Origin: DATJPR01 sp035506295
GTDB taxonomy: Bacteria > Bacteroidota > Ignavibacteria > UBA10030 > UBA6906
NCBI GenBank assembly: GCA_035506295.1
Contig: DATJPR010000101.1
Coordinates: 1 to 25,753, forward strand
Reading direction: 5' to 3'
Length of the DNA: 25,753 bases
The stretch's first letter is position 1; each line of letters opens with the position of its first letter. The translations under genes and the position numbers were made by a program. Positions 16,474 through 24,118 of the stretch are shown one piece after another. The notes under the pieces were generated by a model. The model did not search any database and had not been told where the DNA came from. It saw nothing but the letters and a program-made list of their open reading frames with translations.

Positions 16474-16502
16474 ACGATAGCAAATTTTCACCGCATTGTC
16501 AA
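16474..16502 (-). promoter_or_regulatory. Sigma-70-like promoter of the lipoprotein-LysM unit
   Basis: A perfect TTGACA (16502-16497) is followed after exactly 17 bases by TATCGT (16479-16474, four of six). The expected start near 16467 gives a leader of about 60 bases before ATG 16405. It lies in the longest gap without a gene in the window. This is the best promoter match found. Confidence 0.65.
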
Positions 16503-16685
16503 ACAATCATTCGCCTCCGTTTTGAGAGGATGCGGCATTTCCCTTATACCACAAGTGACTTGACTTCTGCTAAGACTTTGGCGGACAAGGAGTTGGTACG
16601 CGAAGAGGTTAGCCCGCAGTCCTCATTAATAACCTCACTTCCTTCCTTTTAGTTTCTCCAAAGTCATCAAATTTCTCGAATACGT
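16503..16685 (+). other. Gene-free spacer between the lipoprotein promoter and radC
   Basis: Together with the leader and promoter this makes a 280-base gene-free gap (16406-16685). It is lower in G+C than its surroundings. I see no RNA gene or riboswitch fold. The only structure noticed is a 7-bp inverted repeat, GAGGTTA at 16605-16611 and TAACCTC at 16630-16636, with an 18-base loop. It is followed on the plus strand by a pyrimidine-rich stretch, but no plus-strand gene precedes it. Confidence 0.5.
16605..16636. repeat. Short inverted repeat in the radC-lipoprotein spacer
   Basis: Perfect 7-bp arms (16605-16611 and 16630-16636) around an 18-base loop. It could be the 3' end structure of the radC transcript, whose gene ends at 16686, but the minus strand has no T run after it, so an intrinsic terminator is not well supported. 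Confidence 0.35.
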
Positions 16686-17360
16686 CTAAATCAGTCCACG
16701 CTCGGCGAAGCTCACAAACCGGTTCCCGGCGATGATGAGATGATCATGGAGCGGGATGCCGAGGATTTTTCCGGACTCCGAGAGCTGACGGGTGATCTCA
16801 AGATCCTCCGTACTCGGTTCCGGATTTCCGCTCGGGTGATTGTGGGCAACGAGGACCGCCGCGGCGCCGTTTTCAATAGCCACGCGAAACACCTCCCGGG
16901 GATGCACAAGACTCGCGTTGAGCGTTCCGCTGGAAACCTCCGCCAGCGTGCGCAGAGCGTTCTGCGCGTCGAGCACCAGCACGACAAACGACTCCTTTTC
17001 GCGATCGCGCAGAAATGGAATGAGCCGCCGCGCCGCATCTTCAGGCGACCGCAGAACGGGTCGTTGTTCATCCGACCCCGCTTGCGCGCGTCTTCCGAGT
17101 TCCAACGCCGCCAACAGTTCCACGGCCTTTGCCGGTCCGATCCCTTCCATGCGCGTCAATTCCGCGGGCGAAACACGAGCAAGGCCCCGGATGGAACGCG
17201 TTCGGACAAGGAGAGCCCGGCCGATATCAAGCGCACTTTTCCCTCGTGTCCCTGTTCTCAGAAGGATCGCGAGGAGCTCGGCGTCGGAGAGCGCTTGGGG
17301 CCCGACCGTCATCAATCGCTCCCGCGGCCGTTCGCCGACCGGCCAATTCTGCATGGTCAT
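16686..17360 (-). CDS. radC: RadC/JAB-domain protein
   Basis: RadC-family protein with an N-terminal helix-hairpin-helix region (about 1-95, MEGIGPAKAVELLAALELGR) and a C-terminal JAMM metalloprotease-like domain. The metal motif HNHPSG at 173-178 is followed by Asp186 in the correct H-x-H-P-x7-S-x2-D spacing. The 224 residues are full length. Historically named for DNA repair, but its biochemical role is unproven. GGAG about 10 bases before ATG 17360 supports the start. It follows the LpoA-like gene by 93 bases that include a hairpin. Confidence 0.95.
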   Translation of the reverse strand: MTMQNWPVGERPRERLMTVGPQALSDAELLAILLRTGTRGKSALDIGRALLVRTRSIRGLARVSPAELTRMEGIGPAKAVELLAALELGRRAQAGSDEQRPVLRSPEDAARRLIPFLRDREKESFVVLVLDAQNALRTLAEVSSGTLNASLVHPREVFRVAIENGAAAVLVAHNHPSGNPEPSTEDLEITRQLSESGKILGIPLHDHLIIAGNRFVSFAERGLI

Positions 17361-17395
17361 GGAATCGATCTCCCGCGGGAGAGCGTGAGCTTTCT

Positions 17396-17417
17396 TGACG
17401 CCCGATGCGGGACGTCA
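17396..17417. repeat. Hairpin between the LpoA-like gene and radC
   Basis: TGACG-CCCG and CGGG-CGTCA arms around a 3-base loop make a 9-bp stem with one bulged base. No T run follows on either strand, so it is not a standard intrinsic terminator. It may reduce read-through into radC or protect the mRNA 3' end. Confidence 0.45.
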
Positions 17418-17453
17418 GCGGGGTTATTCGACGGGTGGGGGGAATTTTGCGGG

Positions 17454-19484
17454 CTATTTTGTCGGCGCGCCGGTCAGTGGAGAGCCGTTCACCTCGGTAA
17501 GATGCTTCAGCCCTTCTCCATCATATTCAAGGATATGAATCCACACATTGACCCTCCCTGCGCCGAAACCAATCTTCCCCCGCAGACCCGGAAAATCCTT
17601 GACGGAGGACAGCGCGCGGGTGAGCGCCGGCCGGTTCGTCGCGCCGGCGGCAATCTGCGCCAAAACCAGGCTCATCGCGTCGTACCCAAACAAGGTATAA
17701 CGATCGGGACTCTTCTTGAACTGCTGAACGAAATCATCGACGAATTTCCGATACGCGCCGTTCGAAGAATCCACGTACGTGTCCGATTCGAACTGAATTC
17801 CCTTGCAATATCGACGGTTCGCTTCGAGACCGGGAAGGTTGTTCCACTCACCCGAGCCGAGGAAATGCGTCTGGAGATTATTGTAGACGAACTGCGACGA
17901 GATGATCCCGATCTCCTCCGGCCCGGAGATAGGACAGTACAGTGCGTCGATTCCGGTCACCGGGATTTCCGTACTGTCCACCAACGTCTCATCGTACCAG
18001 AGATGAATCCCGACGGAGTCCAGGAGCTCCTTGCCGCGAGGCCCCAGCAGCCAGCGCGCCGAGACCTTTGCGCTGCGCGCGAGGAGCGAATCGCAACGGC
18101 GAATGGGCACCCCGAGACGAACCAAGTTCATCACATCCTGGCGGTTCATTTTTCCACCGAACTCGACCATCGGATCGGACGTCTGGACCAGTCCGGCCGA
18201 CCTGATCGCCAAAAACTGGGCGCGCAGATCCGACATCCCCTTCTGGTACCACTGGATGACGACAACATTGGCGCCTTCTTCTTTCGCTTCCTTCACGAAC
18301 CCATCGGCGAGAAACTTCGCGTAGGTATCCGAGGGGGCCAGAACGCCGACGACTTTCGCCCCGAGCGACGCCACTGCATACCGGGCCATGGCGCGACCGC
18401 GTTGTTCGAAATCGGGATTTGCCTGAAAAACGGTCGAACCAAGCGCCGCGATCCCGTTCTGGTTCGCCGTCGGAGTAACAAGCGGAACACTGTTTGCCCC
18501 CGCGACACGTGCTGCAGCAATGGCGGTGTTGGAATAGACCGGCCCGACGACGGCCAGAAGGGTGGAATCCTTGACCAGAGCCCTCGTCAGCTCCGTGGAA
18601 AGATCCACATCATGTTCGTTATCCCTGACATCAAGTGAGATCTGGTAGTTCTTCCCCATTTTCACGAGAAACGATTGAAACGCCGCAAGGACGCCGTCAT
18701 ATGTCGCGTTCCCGATTTCTTTCACCTGCGTATCGGCCCCATGCTGAAATAAAGGGAGGAGAACACCTATCTTCATCGTCGACACGCCGGAAAGACGGAG
18801 GCGAAGGCGATCGACCGCGTCGCGAGGAACCCACGTTCCATAGCCCGCGGCGAGGGTATCCAGTGCAATTGTCGCGGCCGGAACGTTTCCCCCGCTCACT
18901 TCACGCATTGCCGCGAGCCACCAGAGGTGGCCGCGCTCCTGCCCCGACGCGCTCCATTTGATGGCGTTGTACAGGCCATCGAGGGGGGTGTGTTCGAGAA
19001 AGACCGTATCGACGGCTGTCAAGACCTCACGGACAAGAGATGCACTCGGGTCCGGCGGAAGGGATCGCCATGCTTGCAGGACAGACTGCCTGGCCTCGTC
19101 GTACCGCTCTATCTTCAGGTAGATCCTTGCAAGAATCAGATTGGCGTCGGCGATATACCGTGACGACGGGAAGCGCGTCATGAAGGTCCGTGTCACCTTC
19201 GAGGCATCATAGTACTCGTTCAGCTCGAAGAGCGCCTTCGCCTTCATGATATGGGCGGCGGACTCTCGCGTGGTCGCCGGCTGGAAAGCGATCACCGAAT
19301 CGAACGCCGCAACCGCCACCCGGTAGAACCCCCGGTCAAACGCCGTCACCCCCCGACGGAACAGAGCTTCGGCAACTGGATCACTGATCGGCTTCTGAGC
19401 ACGCGCGGCGGAACAGAGCACGACCACGCCGGCAACAACGAGAACCGCGGCGAGAAGGGAGGACCGATGTCCCGATGGCTTCAT
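17454..19484 (-). CDS. LpoA-like protein: TPR region plus type-I periplasmic-binding domain
   Basis: The 676-residue exported protein has a signal peptide (hydrophobic 9-25, cleavage likely after SAARA) and a helical TPR-like region about 35-225 (ALFRRGVTAFDRGFYRVAVAAFDSV, repeats ending in YDEAR). A type-I periplasmic-binding domain follows from about 237 to the end (MKIGVLLPLF, TLLAVVGPVYSNTA, SVPLVTPTANQNGI, then the YTLFGYDAMSLVLAQI region). This layout matches LpoA, the outer-membrane activator of PBP1A, and branched-chain amino-acid-type binding proteins. No lipobox is evident. ATG 19484 overlaps the ABC permease stop as ATGA; the frame is open to 20159, but those 225 codons are the permease read in another frame. 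Exporter-type ABC systems do not normally use such binding proteins, so envelope synthesis is a possible alternative role. Confidence 0.83.
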   Translation of the reverse strand: MKPSGHRSSLLAAVLVVAGVVVLCSAARAQKPISDPVAEALFRRGVTAFDRGFYRVAVAAFDSVIAFQPATTRESAAHIMKAKALFELNEYYDASKVTRTFMTRFPSSRYIADANLILARIYLKIERYDEARQSVLQAWRSLPPDPSASLVREVLTAVDTVFLEHTPLDGLYNAIKWSASGQERGHLWWLAAMREVSGGNVPAATIALDTLAAGYGTWVPRDAVDRLRLRLSGVSTMKIGVLLPLFQHGADTQVKEIGNATYDGVLAAFQSFLVKMGKNYQISLDVRDNEHDVDLSTELTRALVKDSTLLAVVGPVYSNTAIAAARVAGANSVPLVTPTANQNGIAALGSTVFQANPDFEQRGRAMARYAVASLGAKVVGVLAPSDTYAKFLADGFVKEAKEEGANVVVIQWYQKGMSDLRAQFLAIRSAGLVQTSDPMVEFGGKMNRQDVMNLVRLGVPIRRCDSLLARSAKVSARWLLGPRGKELLDSVGIHLWYDETLVDSTEIPVTGIDALYCPISGPEEIGIISSQFVYNNLQTHFLGSGEWNNLPGLEANRRYCKGIQFESDTYVDSSNGAYRKFVDDFVQQFKKSPDRYTLFGYDAMSLVLAQIAAGATNRPALTRALSSVKDFPGLRGKIGFGAGRVNVWIHILEYDGEGLKHLTEVNGSPLTGAPTK

Positions 19485-21175
19485 GCGTAGTCCCTCGATA
19501 GACTCCTGAGGCCCGAATAAGTGTAGATCGAAGCGATGACCAGCGAAAACCCGACGACGAACCCCAATGGGGCGTACCAGATCGAGGTCGAATATTCGCC
19601 GGAATGAGGCGGGAACGAATAGAATTTGTAGACCGGCACGGCGACGACCGCCGTTACGATGACAAGGTACAACATGCTGATCAGAAAAGTAAGTGTCGCC
19701 CCGCGCGATGACGCCACACGTATCGGGTTCCGCTCCTTGAACTGGGCAAAGAGCGCGCCGGAGCCGAGATACATGCTGGTGATGGCGACCGCGACGCTCG
19801 CCATGCTGATCGTCGCGGCATTCGAAAGGTCCACATGTTGCCGCGTCAGGATCGCGGAAGCGATCGACAGTGCAAGGGAAATCGTGAGCACCAGGCCGAG
19901 CGACCAGAGAAACTTCTGCCAGTAGAGCTTCCCGAGAAGGATCGGGCCGGACCGGATGCACCAGAACGCCAGCCCTTCCTGGCTGACGGCGGGAAAGACA
20001 AAACGCAACGCGACCGAAGCAACGAGAAAGCCGTTGAAGAGGAGGAGTGTCAGGTACGATGCAGTCTGGGTGACCTTCTGCGTCGGGGCAAATTCCAGTG
20101 ACGACATGGTGAAGACAAACACCGTGAGCAGAAGGATCATCAGGAGAAAGTGCACCCACTGGTTCGGGTCACGGAAGAACAGCCAGAAGTCCCTCTTGAC
20201 GAGCGCATCCATCTGGGCGTTGGGAAAGGTCCGCTGTTGAAATGACATCAATGAATTTGTCGACGTGCCGTTCTTCACTGTCATGGACGCCTGCGATTCC
20301 GCTGCGCCCAACCAGCTCCGATAGTACAGGCGCCGCCCGATGAAATACAGCACGGCAGCTGCGGCAACCGTGACCCCGTTCAGCAAGAGCAGATACTTGA
20401 GCGCGCGATCGGGCTCCCCGGAGACTGTCCAGTAGAGGAATTCCGTCACCCAATAGTTCGGCAGGTATCGCGCGACAAACGGATCGAGCTCGCCGAAGTA
20501 CTCGTTGACATGGGGAAAGTGACGCATCACCTGGTTCACCAGCTCGAGCGGGTTCGTCTCCCTGAAATAGCCGTAAACCGCGACCATGTACAGGAGGATG
20601 CTCCAGCCCATCACATGCTTGACCGCGGTCCTGGAGGCGATCGAGATGAGCAGGATGATCATGCCCACTGCCATCACGCCGGATAACAGGAGGAAGGGAA
20701 ACATGAGGAAGAGAGGTCCGGTGATGTAGAAGTGCCACGGCAAATTGAACACCGAGAAATACCCGATCAACATCGACGCGCCGATCAGGACCATCGTGAT
20801 CGAGCTCGAGAAGAAGTTGTCGATGAATTTCGTCAGGAAGACCTTTTCCGGCGCCACCGGAAGCGCCATCAGGAACCCTACCTCGTCGGAGCGATAGAAC
20901 GTCGCATAGCTGACGACCACGTTTCCGAGGTTCACGGTGACAAAGAGCACATACAGCACCATCGCCAGGAAGCGGTGGGTGAGAAAGAGGCCGATGTGGG
21001 CGGTGTCAAGAAAGTACATCGTCGCCCATCGGGTCAGGAAATACACGGCCACAAAGAATCCCCCGAACACCAGCACCGTGGCCGTGGAGCCGGGAATATC
21101 GTTGAGGTGCGATCCCAGAAGCCGATTGCGAAAGCCGCGCGCGCGTATCCAGAGGAGAAGGAGGATCTGCTTCAT
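19481..21175 (-). CDS. ABC-2-type transporter permease
   Basis: A 564-residue integral membrane protein with about 12 hydrophobic segments in two halves of six (for example VLVFGGFFVAVYFL, FLMFPFLLLSGVMAVGMIIL, and in the second half LLMILLLTVFVFTM and FLISMLYLVIVTAVVAVPVY). A large soluble stretch lies between the halves (about 285-335). The layout fits a fused full-length ABC-2 exporter membrane subunit. The cargo is unknown. The ATG lies 3 bases after the ATPase stop, and the gene ends in an ATGA overlap with the LpoA-like gene, so all three are likely co-translated. Confidence 0.88.
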   Translation of the reverse strand: MKQILLLLWIRARGFRNRLLGSHLNDIPGSTATVLVFGGFFVAVYFLTRWATMYFLDTAHIGLFLTHRFLAMVLYVLFVTVNLGNVVVSYATFYRSDEVGFLMALPVAPEKVFLTKFIDNFFSSSITMVLIGASMLIGYFSVFNLPWHFYITGPLFLMFPFLLLSGVMAVGMIILLISIASRTAVKHVMGWSILLYMVAVYGYFRETNPLELVNQVMRHFPHVNEYFGELDPFVARYLPNYWVTEFLYWTVSGEPDRALKYLLLLNGVTVAAAAVLYFIGRRLYYRSWLGAAESQASMTVKNGTSTNSLMSFQQRTFPNAQMDALVKRDFWLFFRDPNQWVHFLLMILLLTVFVFTMSSLEFAPTQKVTQTASYLTLLLFNGFLVASVALRFVFPAVSQEGLAFWCIRSGPILLGKLYWQKFLWSLGLVLTISLALSIASAILTRQHVDLSNAATISMASVAVAITSMYLGSGALFAQFKERNPIRVASSRGATLTFLISMLYLVIVTAVVAVPVYKFYSFPPHSGEYSTSIWYAPLGFVVGFSLVIASIYTYSGLRSLSRDYA

Positions 21176-21178
21176 CGG

Positions 21179-21886
21179 TCAGCGGGTCAATTCCAGGAAG
21201 AGGGATTCGAGGTTTTCCGCAAAGACGCCGGCATCGTTCCTGGCCTGTTCGTGAACGATCTTTCCCCTGTGAATGATGGCAATCCGATCACAGAGTTCTT
21301 CGACGATGTCCAGGAGGTGGGTGGACATGAATACCGTCAGTCCGCTGGAGCATCGCGCCCGCAACGTGTCCTTCATGAGCCGGGCACTGCGTGGATCAAG
21401 CCCGACGAGGGGCTCGTCGATGATCAACACATGCGGGTTGTGGATCAGCGCACCGGCAATCACCATCCGCTGGCGCATGCCCTGTGAGTACTCCTCGGCG
21501 CGGCGGTCCAGAAAGTCTCCGATCCCGAAGGACTCCACCATTTCTTCAATGCCGACGCGGATCGTCTCACTTTCCATTCCGTACAACTCGCCGAGAAAAT
21601 ACAGGAACTCCCGGCCCGTGAGTTTCTCATAGAGGAACGGCTGGTCGGGGACGTACGACAGCATTTTCTTCGCGCCCAGCGGATCGCGTTGAATGTCCGC
21701 ACCATTGATCAGGCAGCGACCTGACGTCGGCGCAAGCAGGCCGGTCATGGTCTTGATTGTCGTGGTTTTCCCCGCCCCGTTCGGACCGAGGAACCCGAAC
21801 AGTTCTCCCTTCGCGACATTCAAGGACACGCCGTCGACCGCGCAGAACGTGCCGAATTTCTTGACGACCTCGACAAGTTGGATCAT
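21179..21886 (-). CDS. ABC transporter ATP-binding subunit
   Basis: A 235-residue nucleotide-binding subunit for the adjacent permease. Walker A GPNGAGKT spans 34-41, the Q-loop region is VPDQPFLYEKLTG (79-91), the ABC signature is YSQGMRQR (133-140, a variant of LSGGQ), Walker B is VLIIDEP (153-159) and the H-loop is STH with His190. I choose ATG 21886 because AGGA lies 4 bases upstream and the family N-terminus (IQLVEVVKKFG) starts there. An upstream ATG at 21910 lacks a ribosome-binding site, and the longer open frame to 22219 overlaps tyrA. It begins 49 bases after the tyrA stop. Confidence 0.93.
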   Translation of the reverse strand: MIQLVEVVKKFGTFCAVDGVSLNVAKGELFGFLGPNGAGKTTTIKTMTGLLAPTSGRCLINGADIQRDPLGAKKMLSYVPDQPFLYEKLTGREFLYFLGELYGMESETIRVGIEEMVESFGIGDFLDRRAEEYSQGMRQRMVIAGALIHNPHVLIIDEPLVGLDPRSARLMKDTLRARCSSGLTVFMSTHLLDIVEELCDRIAIIHRGKIVHEQARNDAGVFAENLESLFLELTR

Positions 21887-21935
21887 GAAGTCCTGAGAGA
21901 CGTAGAGCATAGGTGGGAGCGATCCGGGGTTGCCT

Positions 21936-22694
21936 TTATGATTGTCTGCCGGCGCGTTTCGCCGTCGATCCATCGAGAAGACGTCGGATATCCTGCCATC
22001 CCTTGCCGAACCTGCGCGCGACCTCCCGGGCGTGTGGGTTGTACTTCCACATGTCCACGAAGAGTTGATCGGAGTCGTTCCTGGCGACGGCGACGATCGA
22101 GCGGAGTCGGCGGGAGTGCACGGTCCACCCTTCATCCTCTCCCAGATGCGCCGAGGCAAGAGACCGCCCGACAAGTTGTGTGAGGAAGACGGTCTCCGCC
22201 ATCCTTCGATCATGGGCATCCGGTGTCATGGTGTCCACCTGAAGGCCGGCCCGCCGGAGAAGGCTCTTCATCTTCCGCTGGACCTCGCGCGACCCGCGGA
22301 CGGGGCAGAGAACCACGCGGTGCCCTTTCAGGCTTCCGCCGTAGCTGTCCGGCCCGAAGAACGGATGGCATCCTATGGCAGTCACTCCTTTGGGGAGAAG
22401 TGACGCCATCCACTGAACCGGCCCGGCCTTGACGGCGCAGACGTCGATGACCGTCGAAGGCGGCTTCACCAACGGCCGTATCATTCTCAGCACATCGCGG
22501 AGCGCCGAGACGGGGACAGCGAGCAACACGATCTTCTGCGCGGCGGTCTCTTCCAGCGAAGCGCTCACGATTCGCGTCGAAAGACGCCCGCGCCGCCCAA
22601 GGCGAGGATCCCAGACGAAGACGGTGGCCGAGCGGGCGAGGATTTCCGCCGCGAGGCGGCCGAACCTGCCGTAGCCGATGATACCGACGGCTAT
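21936..22694 (-). CDS. tyrA: Prephenate dehydrogenase without a normal start codon (possibly made by -1 frameshift from aroC-CM)
   Basis: Oxidises and decarboxylates prephenate to 4-hydroxyphenylpyruvate with NAD(P). The sequence aligns with the dehydrogenase half of E. coli T-protein: NAD-binding AVGIIGYGRFG (2-12), LLAVPV, IDVCAVKAGP and HPFFGPDS, whose His110 matches the catalytic His of the E. coli enzyme, then DRRMAETVFLTQLVGRSLA. The first standard start codon in this frame, GTG 22568, comes after the NAD-binding motif and would remove it. Upstream to the in-frame TGA at 22773-22775 there is no ATG, GTG, TTG or CTG. I draw the gene from ATA 22694, which overlaps the aroC TAG as ATAG and has AAGG about 4 bases ahead. 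The frame is -1 relative to aroC-CM, so frameshift fusion or a one-base assembly error are serious alternatives. The function is well supported; the start is not. Confidence 0.82.
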   Translation of the reverse strand: MAVGIIGYGRFGRLAAEILARSATVFVWDPRLGRRGRLSTRIVSASLEETAAQKIVLLAVPVSALRDVLRMIRPLVKPPSTVIDVCAVKAGPVQWMASLLPKGVTAIGCHPFFGPDSYGGSLKGHRVVLCPVRGSREVQRKMKSLLRRAGLQVDTMTPDAHDRRMAETVFLTQLVGRSLASAHLGEDEGWTVHSRRLRSIVAVARNDSDQLFVDMWKYNPHAREVARRFGKGWQDIRRLLDGSTAKRAGRQS

Positions 22695-22720
22695 CGCGCC
22701 TTGTGATCTTTTCCTTTTCG
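22672..22720 (-). promoter_or_regulatory. Candidate recoding/coupling site at the aroC-CM/tyrA junction
   Basis: Reading aroC-CM in frame, codons 443-447 contain two A-AAA-G runs (22718-22714 and 22712-22708), on which a tRNA-Lys could slip to -1. Just downstream a 6-bp perfect stem (minus-strand TAGCCG at 22693-22688 with CGGCTA at 22677-22672, 10-base loop) includes the aroC stop codon. The spacing from the last A-AAA-G to the stem is about 14 bases, longer than usual for frameshift stimulators. The same short region holds the ATAG overlap that could serve as an unusual start. Confidence 0.35.
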
Positions 22721-24046
22721 TTGCGTGGCCTTCGAGAGCTGGAAGATGGCTTTGAACAGGTCCCGCGTGAATTCAACGTCGAGACCGAGATCACGGGCGA
22801 CGGCGAGTTGTTTCTTCAGCACTTCATCCTCCCGTTTCCGGTCGCCGATTTTCGTCCCCCGGTGCTTCTTGACCTCGCCGATCTGCCGGACGATGGCAAG
22901 GCGTTCAAAGAGCAAGAGCACGATATTGTGATCGATCTGATCGATGGTGTCGCGCAAATCCCGGAGCCGTGTGGTCTTCCGCAGAAGCTGTTGCCGCGTG
23001 AGATGGTCGAAGATCGTCAATGCCACCATGGCTTCAGCCACCGGCACAACGCGTGGACAGATGCAGGGATCGTGACGGCCTTCGACGGAAATCGTCGCAG
23101 GCTTTTTATCCACCGTCACCGTTTCCTGTTCCTTCCGGATCGAAGACGGAGGCTTCACGGCGATGCGGACGACAATGTCTTCCCCGTTGGAGATGCCGCC
23201 TGCGATACCCCCGGCATTGTTGGTGCGAGTCCTCACACGTCCGGTGGTTTCCTCCACATACATCGAGTCGTTGTTCTCGCTCCCCTTCAATCGCGCAGCG
23301 ACGAACCCGTTGCCCACCTCGAAACCCTTGACCGCGCCGATCGATAGCAGCGCCTTGCCGAGTTCGGCTTCCAGCTTGTCGAACACCGGTTCCCCCAGTC
23401 CTGCCGGCGGGTTCTGCACAATCACTTCCACGACGCCACCGACGGAGTCGCCTTCCGCCTTCGCGGCCAAGACGAGTTCTTCCATCTTTTGGGCGGCCAC
23501 GGGGTCGGGGCAGCGCAGCGGGTTCTTTTCAATTTCTCCAAAGTCCACCGAGCCGATCGCAATTCCCGCGACTTCTCTCGTGTACGCGATCACCCGAATG
23601 CCTTTGTGCTCGAGGAGCTGCTTCGCGATAGCTCCCGCTGCCACGCGCGCCGCGGTCTCGCGTCCTGAGGACCGTCCCCCGCCTCGGTAATCGCTGATCC
23701 CGTATTTCGCCATGTACGTGTAGCCTGCATGGCCGGGTCGGAACATATCCTTGATCTTCTCATACGCCTGCGGGCGCTGGTCGGTATTCCAGATCAGCAT
23801 GCAGATGGGTGTGCCCGTCGTGCGCCCCTCGAATACACCGCTGAGGAGCTCCACGCGATCCGCCTCTGCACGCGCGGTCGTGACTTTGCTCTGGCCCGGC
23901 CTTCTCCGGTCAAGCTCCTTCTGGATCATTTCGACATCGATCGGAAGCCCCGGACGCACGCCGTCAAGCACAGCGCCGATCGCCCGACCATGGCTCTCCC
24001 CGAAGGAGACGATACGAATATTGCTGCCGAGTGAATTTCCTGCCAT
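22691..24046 (-). CDS. aroC: Chorismate synthase fused to a C-terminal chorismate mutase domain
   Basis: Residues 1-355 are chorismate synthase (EPSP to chorismate, reduced FMN as cofactor). Signatures seen are FGESHGRAIGAVLDG from 15, RPGHAGYTY, YRGGGRSSGRETAARVAAGAIA and RHDPCICPRVVPVAEAM (324-340). Typical enzymes end here. Residues about 360-442 add an AroQ-type chorismate mutase domain. Its catalytic residues line up with the E. coli T- and P-protein mutase: Arg365, Arg382, Lys393, Asp402, Arg405, Glu406 and Gln442. The next step, prephenate dehydrogenase, begins immediately in the -1 frame. ATG 24046 has only a weak ribosome-binding site (GGGA) and lies 72 bases after the aroA stop. Both domains look intact. 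This fusion order is unfamiliar to me. Confidence 0.93.
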   Translation of the reverse strand: MAGNSLGSNIRIVSFGESHGRAIGAVLDGVRPGLPIDVEMIQKELDRRRPGQSKVTTARAEADRVELLSGVFEGRTTGTPICMLIWNTDQRPQAYEKIKDMFRPGHAGYTYMAKYGISDYRGGGRSSGRETAARVAAGAIAKQLLEHKGIRVIAYTREVAGIAIGSVDFGEIEKNPLRCPDPVAAQKMEELVLAAKAEGDSVGGVVEVIVQNPPAGLGEPVFDKLEAELGKALLSIGAVKGFEVGNGFVAARLKGSENNDSMYVEETTGRVRTRTNNAGGIAGGISNGEDIVVRIAVKPPSSIRKEQETVTVDKKPATISVEGRHDPCICPRVVPVAEAMVALTIFDHLTRQQLLRKTTRLRDLRDTIDQIDHNIVLLLFERLAIVRQIGEVKKHRGTKIGDRKREDEVLKKQLAVARDLGLDVEFTRDLFKAIFQLSKATQRKGKDHKAR

Positions 24047-24118
24047 ACGAATCCCAACGATGTGATTGCCCTGTCCTCATCCAGATACAGCGATACTTCC
24101 TCCTGCCGGTCGAACGAC

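Noticed and set aside
16740..18638. A 632-codon open frame on the plus strand
   Set aside because: It runs antisense through radC, the intergenic hairpin and the LpoA-like gene. The composition is low in hydrophobic residues and shows no domain.
19485..20159. A 225-codon N-terminal extension of the LpoA-like gene
   Set aside because: The extension is the permease gene in another frame and is Cys/His/Arg-rich. A signal peptide and an ATGA-coupled ATG at 19484 mark the real start.
21887..22219. A 111-codon N-terminal extension of the ABC ATPase
   Set aside because: It overlaps tyrA in another frame and has low-complexity Ser/Pro/Arg content; the ATPase fold starts at ATG 21886 with a ribosome-binding site.
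22210..22794. A 194-codon minus-strand frame across the aroC-CM/tyrA junction with a proper ATG
   Set aside because: It is in the third frame. Its translation is Arg/Ser/Gly-rich without any motif, while tyrA motifs are in the neighbouring frame.
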